Positions 27,736-34,793 of a DNA stretch of 64,000 nucleotides are shown one piece after another. Below the pieces are notes generated by a model. The model was not told the DNA's origin. It searched no databases and saw only the letters and a list, made by a program, of their open reading frames with translations. A program made the position numbers and the translations under genes. The DNA is from Microvirga lotononidis. Lineage in GTDB: Bacteria > Pseudomonadota > Alphaproteobacteria > Rhizobiales > Beijerinckiaceae. Location of the stretch: positions 3,882,001 to 3,946,000 of the forward strand of contig NZ_CP141048.1 in assembly GCF_034627025.1 (NCBI RefSeq), given 5' to 3'. How positions within the stretch are numbered: the stretch's first letter is position 1; the number at the start of each line of letters is the position of its first letter.

Positions 27736-28905
27736 CTACCGCCCTTTCCGCCGCGTGGTCCGTGCCGGCGCCCGAAGGCTGTAGCGCTGCATGTCGTTGC
27801 GGTCGCGGTTTGCGATCTTGTCCTGCCGCTCGCCGGACAGGACGGCGACGATGTCGTCCCGCACGGCCGGAAAGATCCGGTAGTAATTGTGGCTCTCGAA
27901 ATCCTGGCTCGGATCGATGGCGTCGCTCACGTCCACGGCCGTGACCTTGTCGCTGATGATCGCCATGTTCTCGGGCCCGTTCACGCCCAGGCGCGGCCCG
28001 TTGAACTTGGTCACCGAGCTCAAGGTGGAGAGGATCCAGTCCTTGCCGGTGTGGTACACGGTGACCCGGTTGCCGAGGCGCGGCAGGTAGCGCAGCTCCT
28101 TGACGTCCTCGAACGCGTCCTCGTCCTCGTCGGCGGCCGCCAGGACGATCTGCTCGAAGGTCCGGCGCAGGCGGTTGGGATCGGGCGCCTCGGTCGGCAG
28201 GGCGACGAGGGCCGGGACCGGGCGTTCCTCCGCGTCCGGCGCGGGCAGGTCGGCCGTGCGGACATATTCGCGCGGCTCGCCCTGGGGCACCTGCATCAGG
28301 GCCTGCACGGCATAGCGGAACGCGTAGTTCCCCATGCTGTGGCAGACGAGGTGCAGCGGCTGTCGGCAGACGGCCCGGCGGGGCAGGTTGTCGATGAAGT
28401 CGTAGAGGATGCGCATCGTGCGGGCGATGGCGACTCCCGAGCCGCGCGCCGTGCCGCGGTCGTGGAAGTAATCGGTGTAGGGCAGGGGCGTGGGCAGCGG
28501 CGTGCCGATGGACGGCCAGGTGAACGAGAACACGTTGGCGTCGATGCCGTAGAAATTCAGAATGCCCGCGGCCCGCTCGATGGCGTCCTGGAAGGTGTTC
28601 GAGAATCCGTGGATCACCACGAGGGTCGGCCGCCCGCCATCCTGCATGTCCTGCCGCAGCTTCTCGAAGATGTCGCGGCTGCCCCGCTGGATGCTCGGCC
28701 CGATGAGCTGTTCGGGCGCCACGTAGAGCGACCCCGCGATGAAGCTCGAACGCGTGGCCGTGACGCTCGCCTGCGCGGAGCCGAAGCGCACCGCCGTGCC
28801 GTCGATGGGCCCGGGCTCCGAACCGAAATCGACGATGGTCTGTCCGCCCCCGTCGGTGAGCGGCATGCGGTTGGTCGCGAAATAGACCGTCACGTTCTGC
28901 GCCAT
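27736..28905 (-). CDS. Alpha/beta hydrolase of the DUF900 family
   Basis: 389 residues. It opens with 'VTVYFATNRMPL', the usual start of DUF900 proteins. The hydrolase core has 'RPTLVVIHGFSNTFQDAIER' (oxyanion HG), the strand 'NVFSFTWPSIG', and the nucleophile elbow 'LVCHSMGNYAFRYA' (G-x-S-x-G variant C-H-S-M-G with Ser). A late acid and His are plausible in 'VTVYHTGKDWIL' and 'ESHNYYRIFP'. No signal peptide is visible. The substrate is unknown for the family. I chose the ATG at 28905, with GGAGAGACGG upstream. It is divergent from the adenylate cyclase gene with 142 bp between. Confidence 0.85.
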   Translation of the reverse strand: MAQNVTVYFATNRMPLTDGGGQTIVDFGSEPGPIDGTAVRFGSAQASVTATRSSFIAGSLYVAPEQLIGPSIQRGSRDIFEKLRQDMQDGGRPTLVVIHGFSNTFQDAIERAAGILNFYGIDANVFSFTWPSIGTPLPTPLPYTDYFHDRGTARGSGVAIARTMRILYDFIDNLPRRAVCRQPLHLVCHSMGNYAFRYAVQALMQVPQGEPREYVRTADLPAPDAEERPVPALVALPTEAPDPNRLRRTFEQIVLAAADEDEDAFEDVKELRYLPRLGNRVTVYHTGKDWILSTLSSVTKFNGPRLGVNGPENMAIISDKVTAVDVSDAIDPSQDFESHNYYRIFPAVRDDIVAVLSGERQDKIANRDRNDMQRYSLRAPARTTRRKGR

Positions 28906-29047
28906 GGCCCGTCTCTCCAGCCGGGGCAGTCTGTCACGCTTGAGATACGGTGTCAGCGACAACGGCGGGGTATGGGGTCGCCGCCGGCCCTTGTGTTCCA
29001 TCGACAATCCCGGATAACTCTGGACCGGACGACGGGAAGGCGGGAGC

Positions 29048-30988
29048 ATGCGGGTCCGGATCGGCTATCAACCTTCGATCACCGCGCTCTTCGTGGCGGT
29101 GGTCCTGGCCGTCGGCCTGTCCCTGGTGTTCCTGAGCTTCGAGCGGGCGCGGGCGATCACCCGTTCGGCCGCCTTGTCCTTCATCGACCGCGTCGCGGAC
29201 CAGACGACGGACCGGGTGGACGGGCAGTTCAAGGACGTGCTCGACATCCTGGCCGTGCTGCGGCAGCTCAAGCCCGTCGAGACCGGCGCGGTCCAGGACA
29301 ATCCGGAACTCACCGCGATCCTGGCGGCGCTCCTGCGCCAGCATGAACAGCTCTACAATCTCTATGTCGGTTATGCGGACGGCGCCCTCGTCGAACTCGA
29401 CCTCATCGATCGCGCAGGGCCGGGGCTGCGCGCCCAGCTCAAGCCTCCGGCGGGTGCGGTTTTCCGCCTCACCGTCATCGATACACCGAAGGACGGCGGT
29501 CCGAGAAGGCGCTTCACCTCCTACTTGTCGTCCGGTCTCGAGATCCTGTCGCAGGAGGAGCGGGAGGCGGATTACGATCCACGTGTGCGGCCCTGGTATC
29601 AGGATGCGTTCAAGCCGGATGCCGGCGCCGTCACGGAGCCTTACGTCTTCGACATCGCCAACCTGATCGGCTACACGGTGCGTGCGCCGTTCACGCGGGG
29701 ACGGGGCGGGATCGCCGCCGGCGACATCCTGCTCAACGATGCCGAAGCCTTTCTTCGCTCCCAGAAGCTCGGACAATCCGGCGTCGTGTTTCTCTTCGAC
29801 GACAGCGGAACGGTCGTCGCGCATCCGCGCATGTCGGAATTCCTGTCCACGCAAGGGGCGAATGCTCCGCTCGACCTGCCGCCTCTCGATCGCATGCTGA
29901 ACGTCGACATCTCTCGCCCCCTGGATGCATGGCAGCGGGGCGGCTCGCCGCAGCAGATCTTCGACGATGCCCACGGGCGCACCTATGTGGCGGCGTTCCG
30001 GCCCATCAAGAGCTCCGGCTCATCCGGACTTCGCCTGGCCGTCGTGGCGCCGCTTGACGAATTCTTCGCGGAGATCGAGGAGAGCCGGCAAAATCTCGTT
30101 CTGCTTGCGCTCGGCTTCGTTCTCGCCTCGCTCCCGGTCATCGGGGGGATCGGCCTGCTGCTCTCGCGCTCGATGAAGGCGCTCGCGGCCGAAACGGACC
30201 GCATCCAGCGATTCGACACCAATGGGCCGGCGCGGGATGTCCGTTCGATCATCCGCGAGATCGACGATCTCGGGCGGTCGGTCTCCACCATGCGGACCGT
30301 GGTGCGGACCTTCGCGGCCTTCGTTCCGAAGCGGCTGGTCCAGCAGCTCGTCGCGACCGGCGACGCCCTCCGGCTCGGCGGGTCGCGCCGCGTCGTCACG
30401 ATCCTGTTCACCGACATCGCCGGTTTCACGCATATCACCGAGAAGGCCGATCCCGAGCAGGTGATGCTTCAGACGTCGCGCTATCTTGCGGCGCTCTCCG
30501 CGGTGATCATGGAGCATGGCGGCACGGTGGACAAATTCGTCGGCGATGCGGTCATGGCGATCTGGAATGCCCCTGCGGACGATCCCGATCACGTCGCCAA
30601 TGCCTGCGCGGCCGCCCTGGCCTGCCGGGAGGCCAACCGGGCGCTCAACGAGGAATTCGAAAAGGAAGGCTGGCCCGCCTATCGGACACGCTACGGCCTC
30701 CATACCGGAGAGGCCGTCGTCGGCACCATCGGATCCGCCGACCGCATGGCCTACACCGTCCTCGGCGCAGCCGTGAACCTCGCCGCGCGGCTCGAGCCGC
30801 TGAACAAGGATTACGGCACCGAGATCCTGGTCAGCGACGCCGTCCGCGAGCATGTCGCGGACCGCTTCGCGTTCCGGATGGTCGATACGATTCAACCGAA
30901 GGGTTTCGAGGCGAAGGTCCGCGTCTATGAACTCTGCGGCGCGTTGGAGGAGCGTGCCGAGGCGCGGTTGGAGGATGGTCAGGGGTGA
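29048..30988 (+). CDS. Membrane class III adenylate cyclase with Cache-type sensor
   Basis: 646 residues. TM1 is about 11-32 and a periplasmic double-Cache-like region about 40-345 ('YDPRVRPWYQDA' is a dCache_1 signature). TM2 is about 350-372, followed by a HAMP-like linker and a CYC domain from about 440. Catalytic residues are intact: metal Asp in 'LFTDIAGFT' (about 452) and in 'FVGDAVMAIW' (about 498), adenine-selecting Lys in 'VDKFVGD', and transition-state Asn/Arg in 'AVNLAARLE'. It should make cAMP in response to an extracellular small molecule. ATG at 29048 follows a GGAAGGCGGGAG site. Monocistronic. Confidence 0.92.
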   Translation: MRVRIGYQPSITALFVAVVLAVGLSLVFLSFERARAITRSAALSFIDRVADQTTDRVDGQFKDVLDILAVLRQLKPVETGAVQDNPELTAILAALLRQHEQLYNLYVGYADGALVELDLIDRAGPGLRAQLKPPAGAVFRLTVIDTPKDGGPRRRFTSYLSSGLEILSQEEREADYDPRVRPWYQDAFKPDAGAVTEPYVFDIANLIGYTVRAPFTRGRGGIAAGDILLNDAEAFLRSQKLGQSGVVFLFDDSGTVVAHPRMSEFLSTQGANAPLDLPPLDRMLNVDISRPLDAWQRGGSPQQIFDDAHGRTYVAAFRPIKSSGSSGLRLAVVAPLDEFFAEIEESRQNLVLLALGFVLASLPVIGGIGLLLSRSMKALAAETDRIQRFDTNGPARDVRSIIREIDDLGRSVSTMRTVVRTFAAFVPKRLVQQLVATGDALRLGGSRRVVTILFTDIAGFTHITEKADPEQVMLQTSRYLAALSAVIMEHGGTVDKFVGDAVMAIWNAPADDPDHVANACAAALACREANRALNEEFEKEGWPAYRTRYGLHTGEAVVGTIGSADRMAYTVLGAAVNLAARLEPLNKDYGTEILVSDAVREHVADRFAFRMVDTIQPKGFEAKVRVYELCGALEERAEARLEDGQG

Positions 30989-31020
30989 CAGTGATCCACC
31001 TCCGCAATCCAACCCGCGAC

Positions 31021-31108
31021 GTCATCACCGGCCTTGTGCCGGTGATCCCGATTGGAAAGGCGCGGCGCTCTTCAGCATCGGGATGGCCGGCACAAGGCCG
31101 GCCATGAC
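31021..31108 (+). repeat. Left composite double-hairpin repeat of the GIY-YIG element
   Basis: Hairpin A is ATCACCGG-CCTTGTG-CCGGTGAT within 31021-31052, inside a 32-bp unit GTC...CCCGAT. A 24-bp spacer follows. Hairpin B is the inverted unit ATCGGG...GAC (31077-31108) containing ATGGCCGG...CCGGCCAT. The two units differ mainly at paired stem positions (TCA/TGA against TGG/CCA), so both stems stay perfect. This is compensatory variation, which suggests the folded form matters. Confidence 0.85.
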
Positions 31109-31130
31109 GTGGTGGGGATGATGACCGCTT

Positions 31131-31454
31131 GTGTCTTTCGAGAAAGTAGCTCAATTTCAGCTTGTGAAAGTGTATTACGTCTATATCCTCGCAAGCCGAC
31201 CCGGTGGCGCTCTCTATGTGGGTGTTACCAATGATCTCGCGCGGCGTATATGGGAGCATAAAACCGGACACGGCAGCGATCATGCTCGGCGTTACAGGAT
31301 TGATCGGCTCGTTTATTACGAAAGCTATCCGAGCATTGCAGATGCCATTCAACGCGAGACATCGATCAAGCGTTGGCCACGGGTTTGGAAGACGAACTTG
31401 ATCCTTGAGATGAACCCGACTTGGCGTGATCTCTATGAAGAGCTGAACGCCTGA
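31131..31454 (+). CDS. GIY-YIG nuclease superfamily protein
   Basis: 107 residues, one GIY-YIG domain of the UvrC/URI type. The motifs are 'YYVYILAS' (GIY equivalent), 'ALYVGVTNDLARRIWEHK' (YIG equivalent with the catalytic Arg and following His/Lys), and the metal-binding Glu in 'QRETSIKRWPR'. The C-terminus is 'NPTWRDLYEEL', typical of the URI/YhbQ-like subgroup. The start is uncertain: GTG at 31131 (11 extra residues) or GTG at 31164 just before the domain; neither has a good ribosome site. GC content is clearly lower than the surroundings. It is flanked on both sides by inverted copies of a composite REP-like repeat, suggesting it travels as a unit. Confidence 0.85.
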   Translation: MSFEKVAQFQLVKVYYVYILASRPGGALYVGVTNDLARRIWEHKTGHGSDHARRYRIDRLVYYESYPSIADAIQRETSIKRWPRVWKTNLILEMNPTWRDLYEELNA

Positions 31455-31466
31455 TCTTCCTCCCGC

Positions 31467-31555
31467 GTCATGGCCGGCCTTGTGCCGGCCATCCCGATCC
31501 GGTGAGGCTCGGCGCATCAATCCATCGAGATCACCGGCACAGGGCCGGTGATGAC
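31467..31555 (-). repeat. Right composite double-hairpin repeat of the GIY-YIG element
   Basis: Read on the minus strand this has the same order as the left copy: the ATCACCGG type hairpin first (31524-31555), a spacer of 25 bp, then the ATGGCCGG type hairpin inverted (31467-31498). The GG-type unit matches the left copy in the complete 32-bp unit; the AC-type unit differs at two positions (CCCTGTG loop, CTCGAT end). The spacers are unlike each other in sequence, so only the hairpins are conserved. Confidence 0.85.
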
Positions 31556-31564
31556 GTGGAGCAT

Positions 31565-31586
31565 GGTGGAGCGGGTCTGCTCCACC
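31565..31586. terminator. Hairpin downstream of the sugar-binding protein gene
   Basis: GGTGGAGC-GGGTCT-GCTCCACC has an 8-bp perfect GC-rich stem and a six-base loop. It lies between the GIY-YIG element and the stop codon at 31603 of the minus-strand gene. Neither strand shows a strong run of T after the stem, so termination is plausible but not certain. Confidence 0.35.
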
Positions 31587-31602
31587 TTACTCGGAAGGTG
31601 TC

Positions 31603-32901
31603 CTAATTCACCTTCCGCAGCACGGCGTTGCCGTCGTCGAGCAGGTGCTGGGCTGCGTCGGCGATCGACATCTGTCCGAAGGCGACCTGGTCGGCGACCT
31701 TGCGCATGACGTTGTTGTCGAACTCGACGGCTCCGACCGGGACCGGCGGCGGGTAGTCGCTCACCTTGTCGGCCAGGAGGTTGACGTAATCGACCGTCGC
31801 GCGCTCGACCTCATTCAGGTTCGGCAGGATGGCCTCGCGCACCTTGGGCGACATGGGCACGCCGCGTTCGACGCCGAGGATCTTGCCCGCTTCGACGTCG
31901 TTGACGAAGAAGCTGATGAAGGCCGCGGCCTTGTCGGGGTTCTTGCTGGTCGCGCCGATGCTCCAGATCAGGGCCGGCCGATAGTAATGGCCGGATTTCG
32001 TGCCGGGGCCGTTCGTCGGCACCATGGTGATCCCGAGCTTGTTCTTGGTGAGAAGCTGGTAGCCGATGAGCTGGTTCGAATAGGTGAGGCCCATGGCTGA
32101 TTTGCCCAGCGCAAGCGCGTTGCGCTCGATCTGCGACTGGTCGAGCGTCTGCACGTCCGCCGGTACGCAGCCGTTGCGCTTGCGCAGGTCTTCCCAGTAG
32201 CTGAACCACTCCTTCGCGTCGTCCACCGTGAAACCGAGCTTGGCGTCTTCCGTGTAAAGCCGCTTGCCGCGCTGGCGCAGCCACACGTCGAACACGTAGT
32301 GATAGCGCGCGCCGTAGGGAGCGCCCCAGTAATCGGGACGGCCCACCGCCTTGGTGAGATCGACCGCCATGTCGGCGAACTGCTTCCAGGTGGTCTCGTG
32401 GGTCGGGGGCGCGATGCCGGCCTTCTCGAACACCGTCTGGTCATAGAAGAGAGAGAACGAGTTGAGGCCGAGCGCGACGCCCCAAAGCTTGCCGTTCGCC
32501 CGGCAGAGATCGACCATCTTGTCGCCGAAGCTCGAAATGTCGAGCTGCTTGCCGACATATTCGTCCATGGCCTTCGCCGCGCCGCGTCCGGCATAATCGG
32601 CGAGGCTGCTCGGTTCCAGCTGGAACACGTCGGCGATGTTGCGACCGGCCATCTGCGTGCCGATCTTCGTCCAGTAATCGGCGCCGACGGGCTCGCCGGC
32701 GATCTCGATGCCGGTGCGCTCCGTGAAGAGCTTGCCCACCTCCGTGGTGCGCTTCGCGCGGTCCGGCGATCCCCACCAGGTCGCGCGCAGCCTTCCGCCT
32801 TCCGTCTGCGCCCAGCTCGCGCCGGGAGCGCCGATGGCTGCGGCGCCACCCAGCGCCAAGGCCGATTTCAATAACGTACGACGATCGAGTTCAGTCTTCA
32901 T
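31603..32901 (-). CDS. Tat-exported sugar ABC transporter substrate-binding protein
   Basis: 432 residues. The N-terminus has a twin-arginine signal ('LDRRTLLKSALALGGAAAIG', cleavage near SWA-Q). The mature part is an SBP_bac_1 (family 1, CUT1-type) sugar-binding protein, with 'GRLRATWWGSPDRAKRTTEV', 'TGIEIAGEPVGADYWTKIGT' and 'NPDKAAAFISFFVNDVEAGK'. It would capture an oligosaccharide or sugar acid in the periplasm. The start ATG follows GGGAGGAAG. It is the last gene of the LacI-headed operon, 72 bp after the isomerase gene. No permease or ATPase gene follows; the next sequence is the GIY-YIG element. Confidence 0.9.
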   Translation of the reverse strand: MKTELDRRTLLKSALALGGAAAIGAPGASWAQTEGGRLRATWWGSPDRAKRTTEVGKLFTERTGIEIAGEPVGADYWTKIGTQMAGRNIADVFQLEPSSLADYAGRGAAKAMDEYVGKQLDISSFGDKMVDLCRANGKLWGVALGLNSFSLFYDQTVFEKAGIAPPTHETTWKQFADMAVDLTKAVGRPDYWGAPYGARYHYVFDVWLRQRGKRLYTEDAKLGFTVDDAKEWFSYWEDLRKRNGCVPADVQTLDQSQIERNALALGKSAMGLTYSNQLIGYQLLTKNKLGITMVPTNGPGTKSGHYYRPALIWSIGATSKNPDKAAAFISFFVNDVEAGKILGVERGVPMSPKVREAILPNLNEVERATVDYVNLLADKVSDYPPPVPVGAVEFDNNVMRKVADQVAFGQMSIADAAQHLLDDGNAVLRKVN

Positions 32902-32973
32902 GGCTTCCTCCCATTCGCTTCTCAGGTCGTTCTTCGGCGAGGGAGCGAGAAGCGCGCTCCTCGACGGGTGTCG

Positions 32974-33783
32974 TTATAGAGATCGGGCGGCGCCGGACGG
33001 GCGCTCCCCTGCCTCTTCCAACATTCGGTGAAACACGGCGGCATCGGCGCGGAACTGCTCGGGGCTGTCGTCCCGCACGAATTCCAGCATGGCAAAACGG
33101 TCTCCCGGCCAGCGCGTCGCCGGGGCGTTGGACAGGATATCGATCCAGTACGCTCTCTGGTCCGACAAAGGATAGCGCGCCTTGTCCTTGTCCCACGCGA
33201 AGACATGCACATGCGATGTCTCGTGGCCGATGGCGCGAAGCTCGTCGAGCGCTTCAGCGAGGGGCAGGCCGGGGCGCGGCTGCCAGTAGAGGAACACGTT
33301 CGGATCGTCGATCTCCGCCATGAGCGCCTGCGCGGAGGCGAGATCGTCGGTGAGGGAATTGGGATGGTATTCGAGGCCGAGCGTGACCGAGGCCTCCGCC
33401 GCCCGCCGTGCCATGCGCCGGATCAACGCGGCGGTGTGCTTCCGCTCGTCCGCCGAATAGGTCGCGGAATCCCGGTTGCGGACACCGGGCCAGATGCGAA
33501 TGTTCGGTGCGCCGAGAGCCTGCGCGGTTTCGAGGACCGTCGCGAAGGCTTCGTCATCGTCGCTGGGCGGCGCGATATAGGAGCCGTATGACACGACCGC
33601 GAGACCGGCGCTCTCGGTGAGCCGTCGAACATGGCGAGCAAGGTCGAATTGACCGGGAAGAACGTGCACGTCGCCCGCCCATTCGATCCCCTCGATGCCG
33701 CATTCGGCCGCGAGCCTGACGATGGTCCTCGGCGCAAGTTTGCGGAACGTGACGGAGCACAGGCCGGGTCTGAACGACGTCAT
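32974..33783 (-). CDS. Sugar phosphate isomerase/epimerase-like TIM barrel
   Basis: 269 residues, AP_endonuc_2/xylose-isomerase-like fold. Visible pattern: 'LCSVTFRKLAP', 'CGIEGIEWAGDVHVLPG', 'LGAPNIRIWPGVRN', 'SVTLGLEYHPNSLTD' (metal Glu in LEYH), 'SHVHVFAWDK' (His) and 'AMLEFVRDD' (Glu). These Glu/His/Asp positions fit a divalent metal site for ketose-aldose isomerisation or epimerisation. The start ATG overlaps the TGA of the dehydrogenase gene (ATGA at 33780-33783). It likely acts on the sugar imported or released by this operon; the substrate is unknown. Confidence 0.85.
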   Translation of the reverse strand: MTSFRPGLCSVTFRKLAPRTIVRLAAECGIEGIEWAGDVHVLPGQFDLARHVRRLTESAGLAVVSYGSYIAPPSDDDEAFATVLETAQALGAPNIRIWPGVRNRDSATYSADERKHTAALIRRMARRAAEASVTLGLEYHPNSLTDDLASAQALMAEIDDPNVFLYWQPRPGLPLAEALDELRAIGHETSHVHVFAWDKDKARYPLSDQRAYWIDILSNAPATRWPGDRFAMLEFVRDDSPEQFRADAAVFHRMLEEAGERPSGAARSL

Positions 33784-34793
33784 GCCATCGTCTCCAGGGC
33801 CTTTGCCGTGATGGCCGAGCGAAGCGGGCGCCCGTCCATGAACCGCTCGATCTCCTCGACGATGTACTCGCCGAGACGCTCGCGCTCGTTGCCGATGGCG
33901 CCGGCGATGTGAGGCGTGAGGAACACGTTCGGCAGGTCGTAGAGCGCGGAGGATTTCTCCGGCACTTCCGGAAAGGTGACGTCGATGATCGCATCGATGC
34001 GGCCGGTGCGCAGTTCGTCGATGAGATCGTCCTGTTCGACGATGATGCCGCGGGCCGTGTTGATGAACGTGGCGCCGTCGCGCATGAGCGCCAGGTGCCT
34101 GCGGTCGATCATGCCCTGCGTCGACGGAAGGGCGGGGGCATGAATCGACACCACGTCCGAGCGCCGCATCAGGTCGTCGAGCGAAACGCTCTCGACCCTG
34201 AGCGCGGCGGCCTCGGACGCGTCGACATAAGGATCGTGAAGAAGAACGCGGAACGCGAACGGCTTCAGGAGCTCGATGACGCGTCGTCCGATGCGCGAGG
34301 CGCCGACGATGCCGATGGTGCGGTGGAAATTCCCGAGCGGCTGTGCGGTCATGGGGAATGTGCGCGAGCGGTTGCGGTCCGCGCAGTAGATGTCGCGGAA
34401 GCGGAACACCTGCTTGTTGGCGAAGAGGATCGCCGCCAGGGTGAACTCGGCCACCGGGACGGCATTGGCCTCGGCCGCGTGCGTGACCGCGATCCCTGCC
34501 TCGATCACATCCGCCGACAGGAACCCCTTCACCGTCCCGGCCGCATGAGCGATCAGCCGCAGATTCGGCGCCAGCTCCAGAATGTCGCGACCGATGGCCG
34601 GGCAGCCCCAGCCGGTGACCAGGATCTCCGTCTGCCGGAGGATCTCCAGGGCGTGACCTTGCGTAAATGTCCGCAGCGGCTCCGGCGACAGGATCGTGCC
34701 CGAGCGGGCCAGCCGGTCCAGCAGGGGCGGGGTGAGGACGCCTTCCGTACGGACAGGGTCCATGGCGAATGCAATTTTTTGCAAGCCGGTCAT
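33780..34793 (-). CDS. D-2-hydroxyacid dehydrogenase (NAD-dependent)
   Basis: 337 residues, 2-Hacid_dh family. The nucleotide loop is 'GIVGASRIGRRVIELLKPF' (G-x-x-x-G variant, G-A-S-R-I-G) followed by Asp in 'LLHDPYVD'. The catalytic Arg is in 'INTARGIIVEQDDL', Glu in 'IDVTFPEVPEK', and His in 'LTPHIAGAIG'. The N-terminal 'TEILVTGWGCPAIG' suits the family. It interconverts a 2-hydroxy acid (or sugar acid) and a 2-keto acid. ATGA overlaps occur on both sides, so it is tightly coupled in the operon. An operator-like palindrome lies in its first codons (34770-34783). Confidence 0.9.
   Translation of the reverse strand: MTGLQKIAFAMDPVRTEGVLTPPLLDRLARSGTILSPEPLRTFTQGHALEILRQTEILVTGWGCPAIGRDILELAPNLRLIAHAAGTVKGFLSADVIEAGIAVTHAAEANAVPVAEFTLAAILFANKQVFRFRDIYCADRNRSRTFPMTAQPLGNFHRTIGIVGASRIGRRVIELLKPFAFRVLLHDPYVDASEAAALRVESVSLDDLMRRSDVVSIHAPALPSTQGMIDRRHLALMRDGATFINTARGIIVEQDDLIDELRTGRIDAIIDVTFPEVPEKSSALYDLPNVFLTPHIAGAIGNERERLGEYIVEEIERFMDGRPLRSAITAKALETMA
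34770..34783. promoter_or_regulatory. Second candidate LacI operator, inside the dehydrogenase start
   Basis: TGCAATTTTTTGCA has arms TGCAA/TTGCA with four bases between. This is the same pattern TGCAA-N4-TTGCA as the site upstream of lacI at 37783-37796. It lies within codons 4-8 of the 2-hydroxyacid dehydrogenase gene, about 3 kb from the first site. It could be an auxiliary (looping) operator, or coincidence. Confidence 0.4.

Larger units (their letters stand above)
31021..31555. mobile_element. Candidate REP-bounded GIY-YIG mobile element
   Basis: A single GIY-YIG nuclease gene is bounded by two inverted copies of a composite repeat (31021-31108 and 31467-31555), each made of two different hairpins facing each other. 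The internal gene is visibly lower in GC than its neighbours. No transposase or target duplication was identified. The arrangement recalls REPtrons, in which a RAYT transposase is flanked by inverted REPs, but here the enzyme is a GIY-YIG nuclease. Mobility is an inference from this architecture. Confidence 0.5.
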
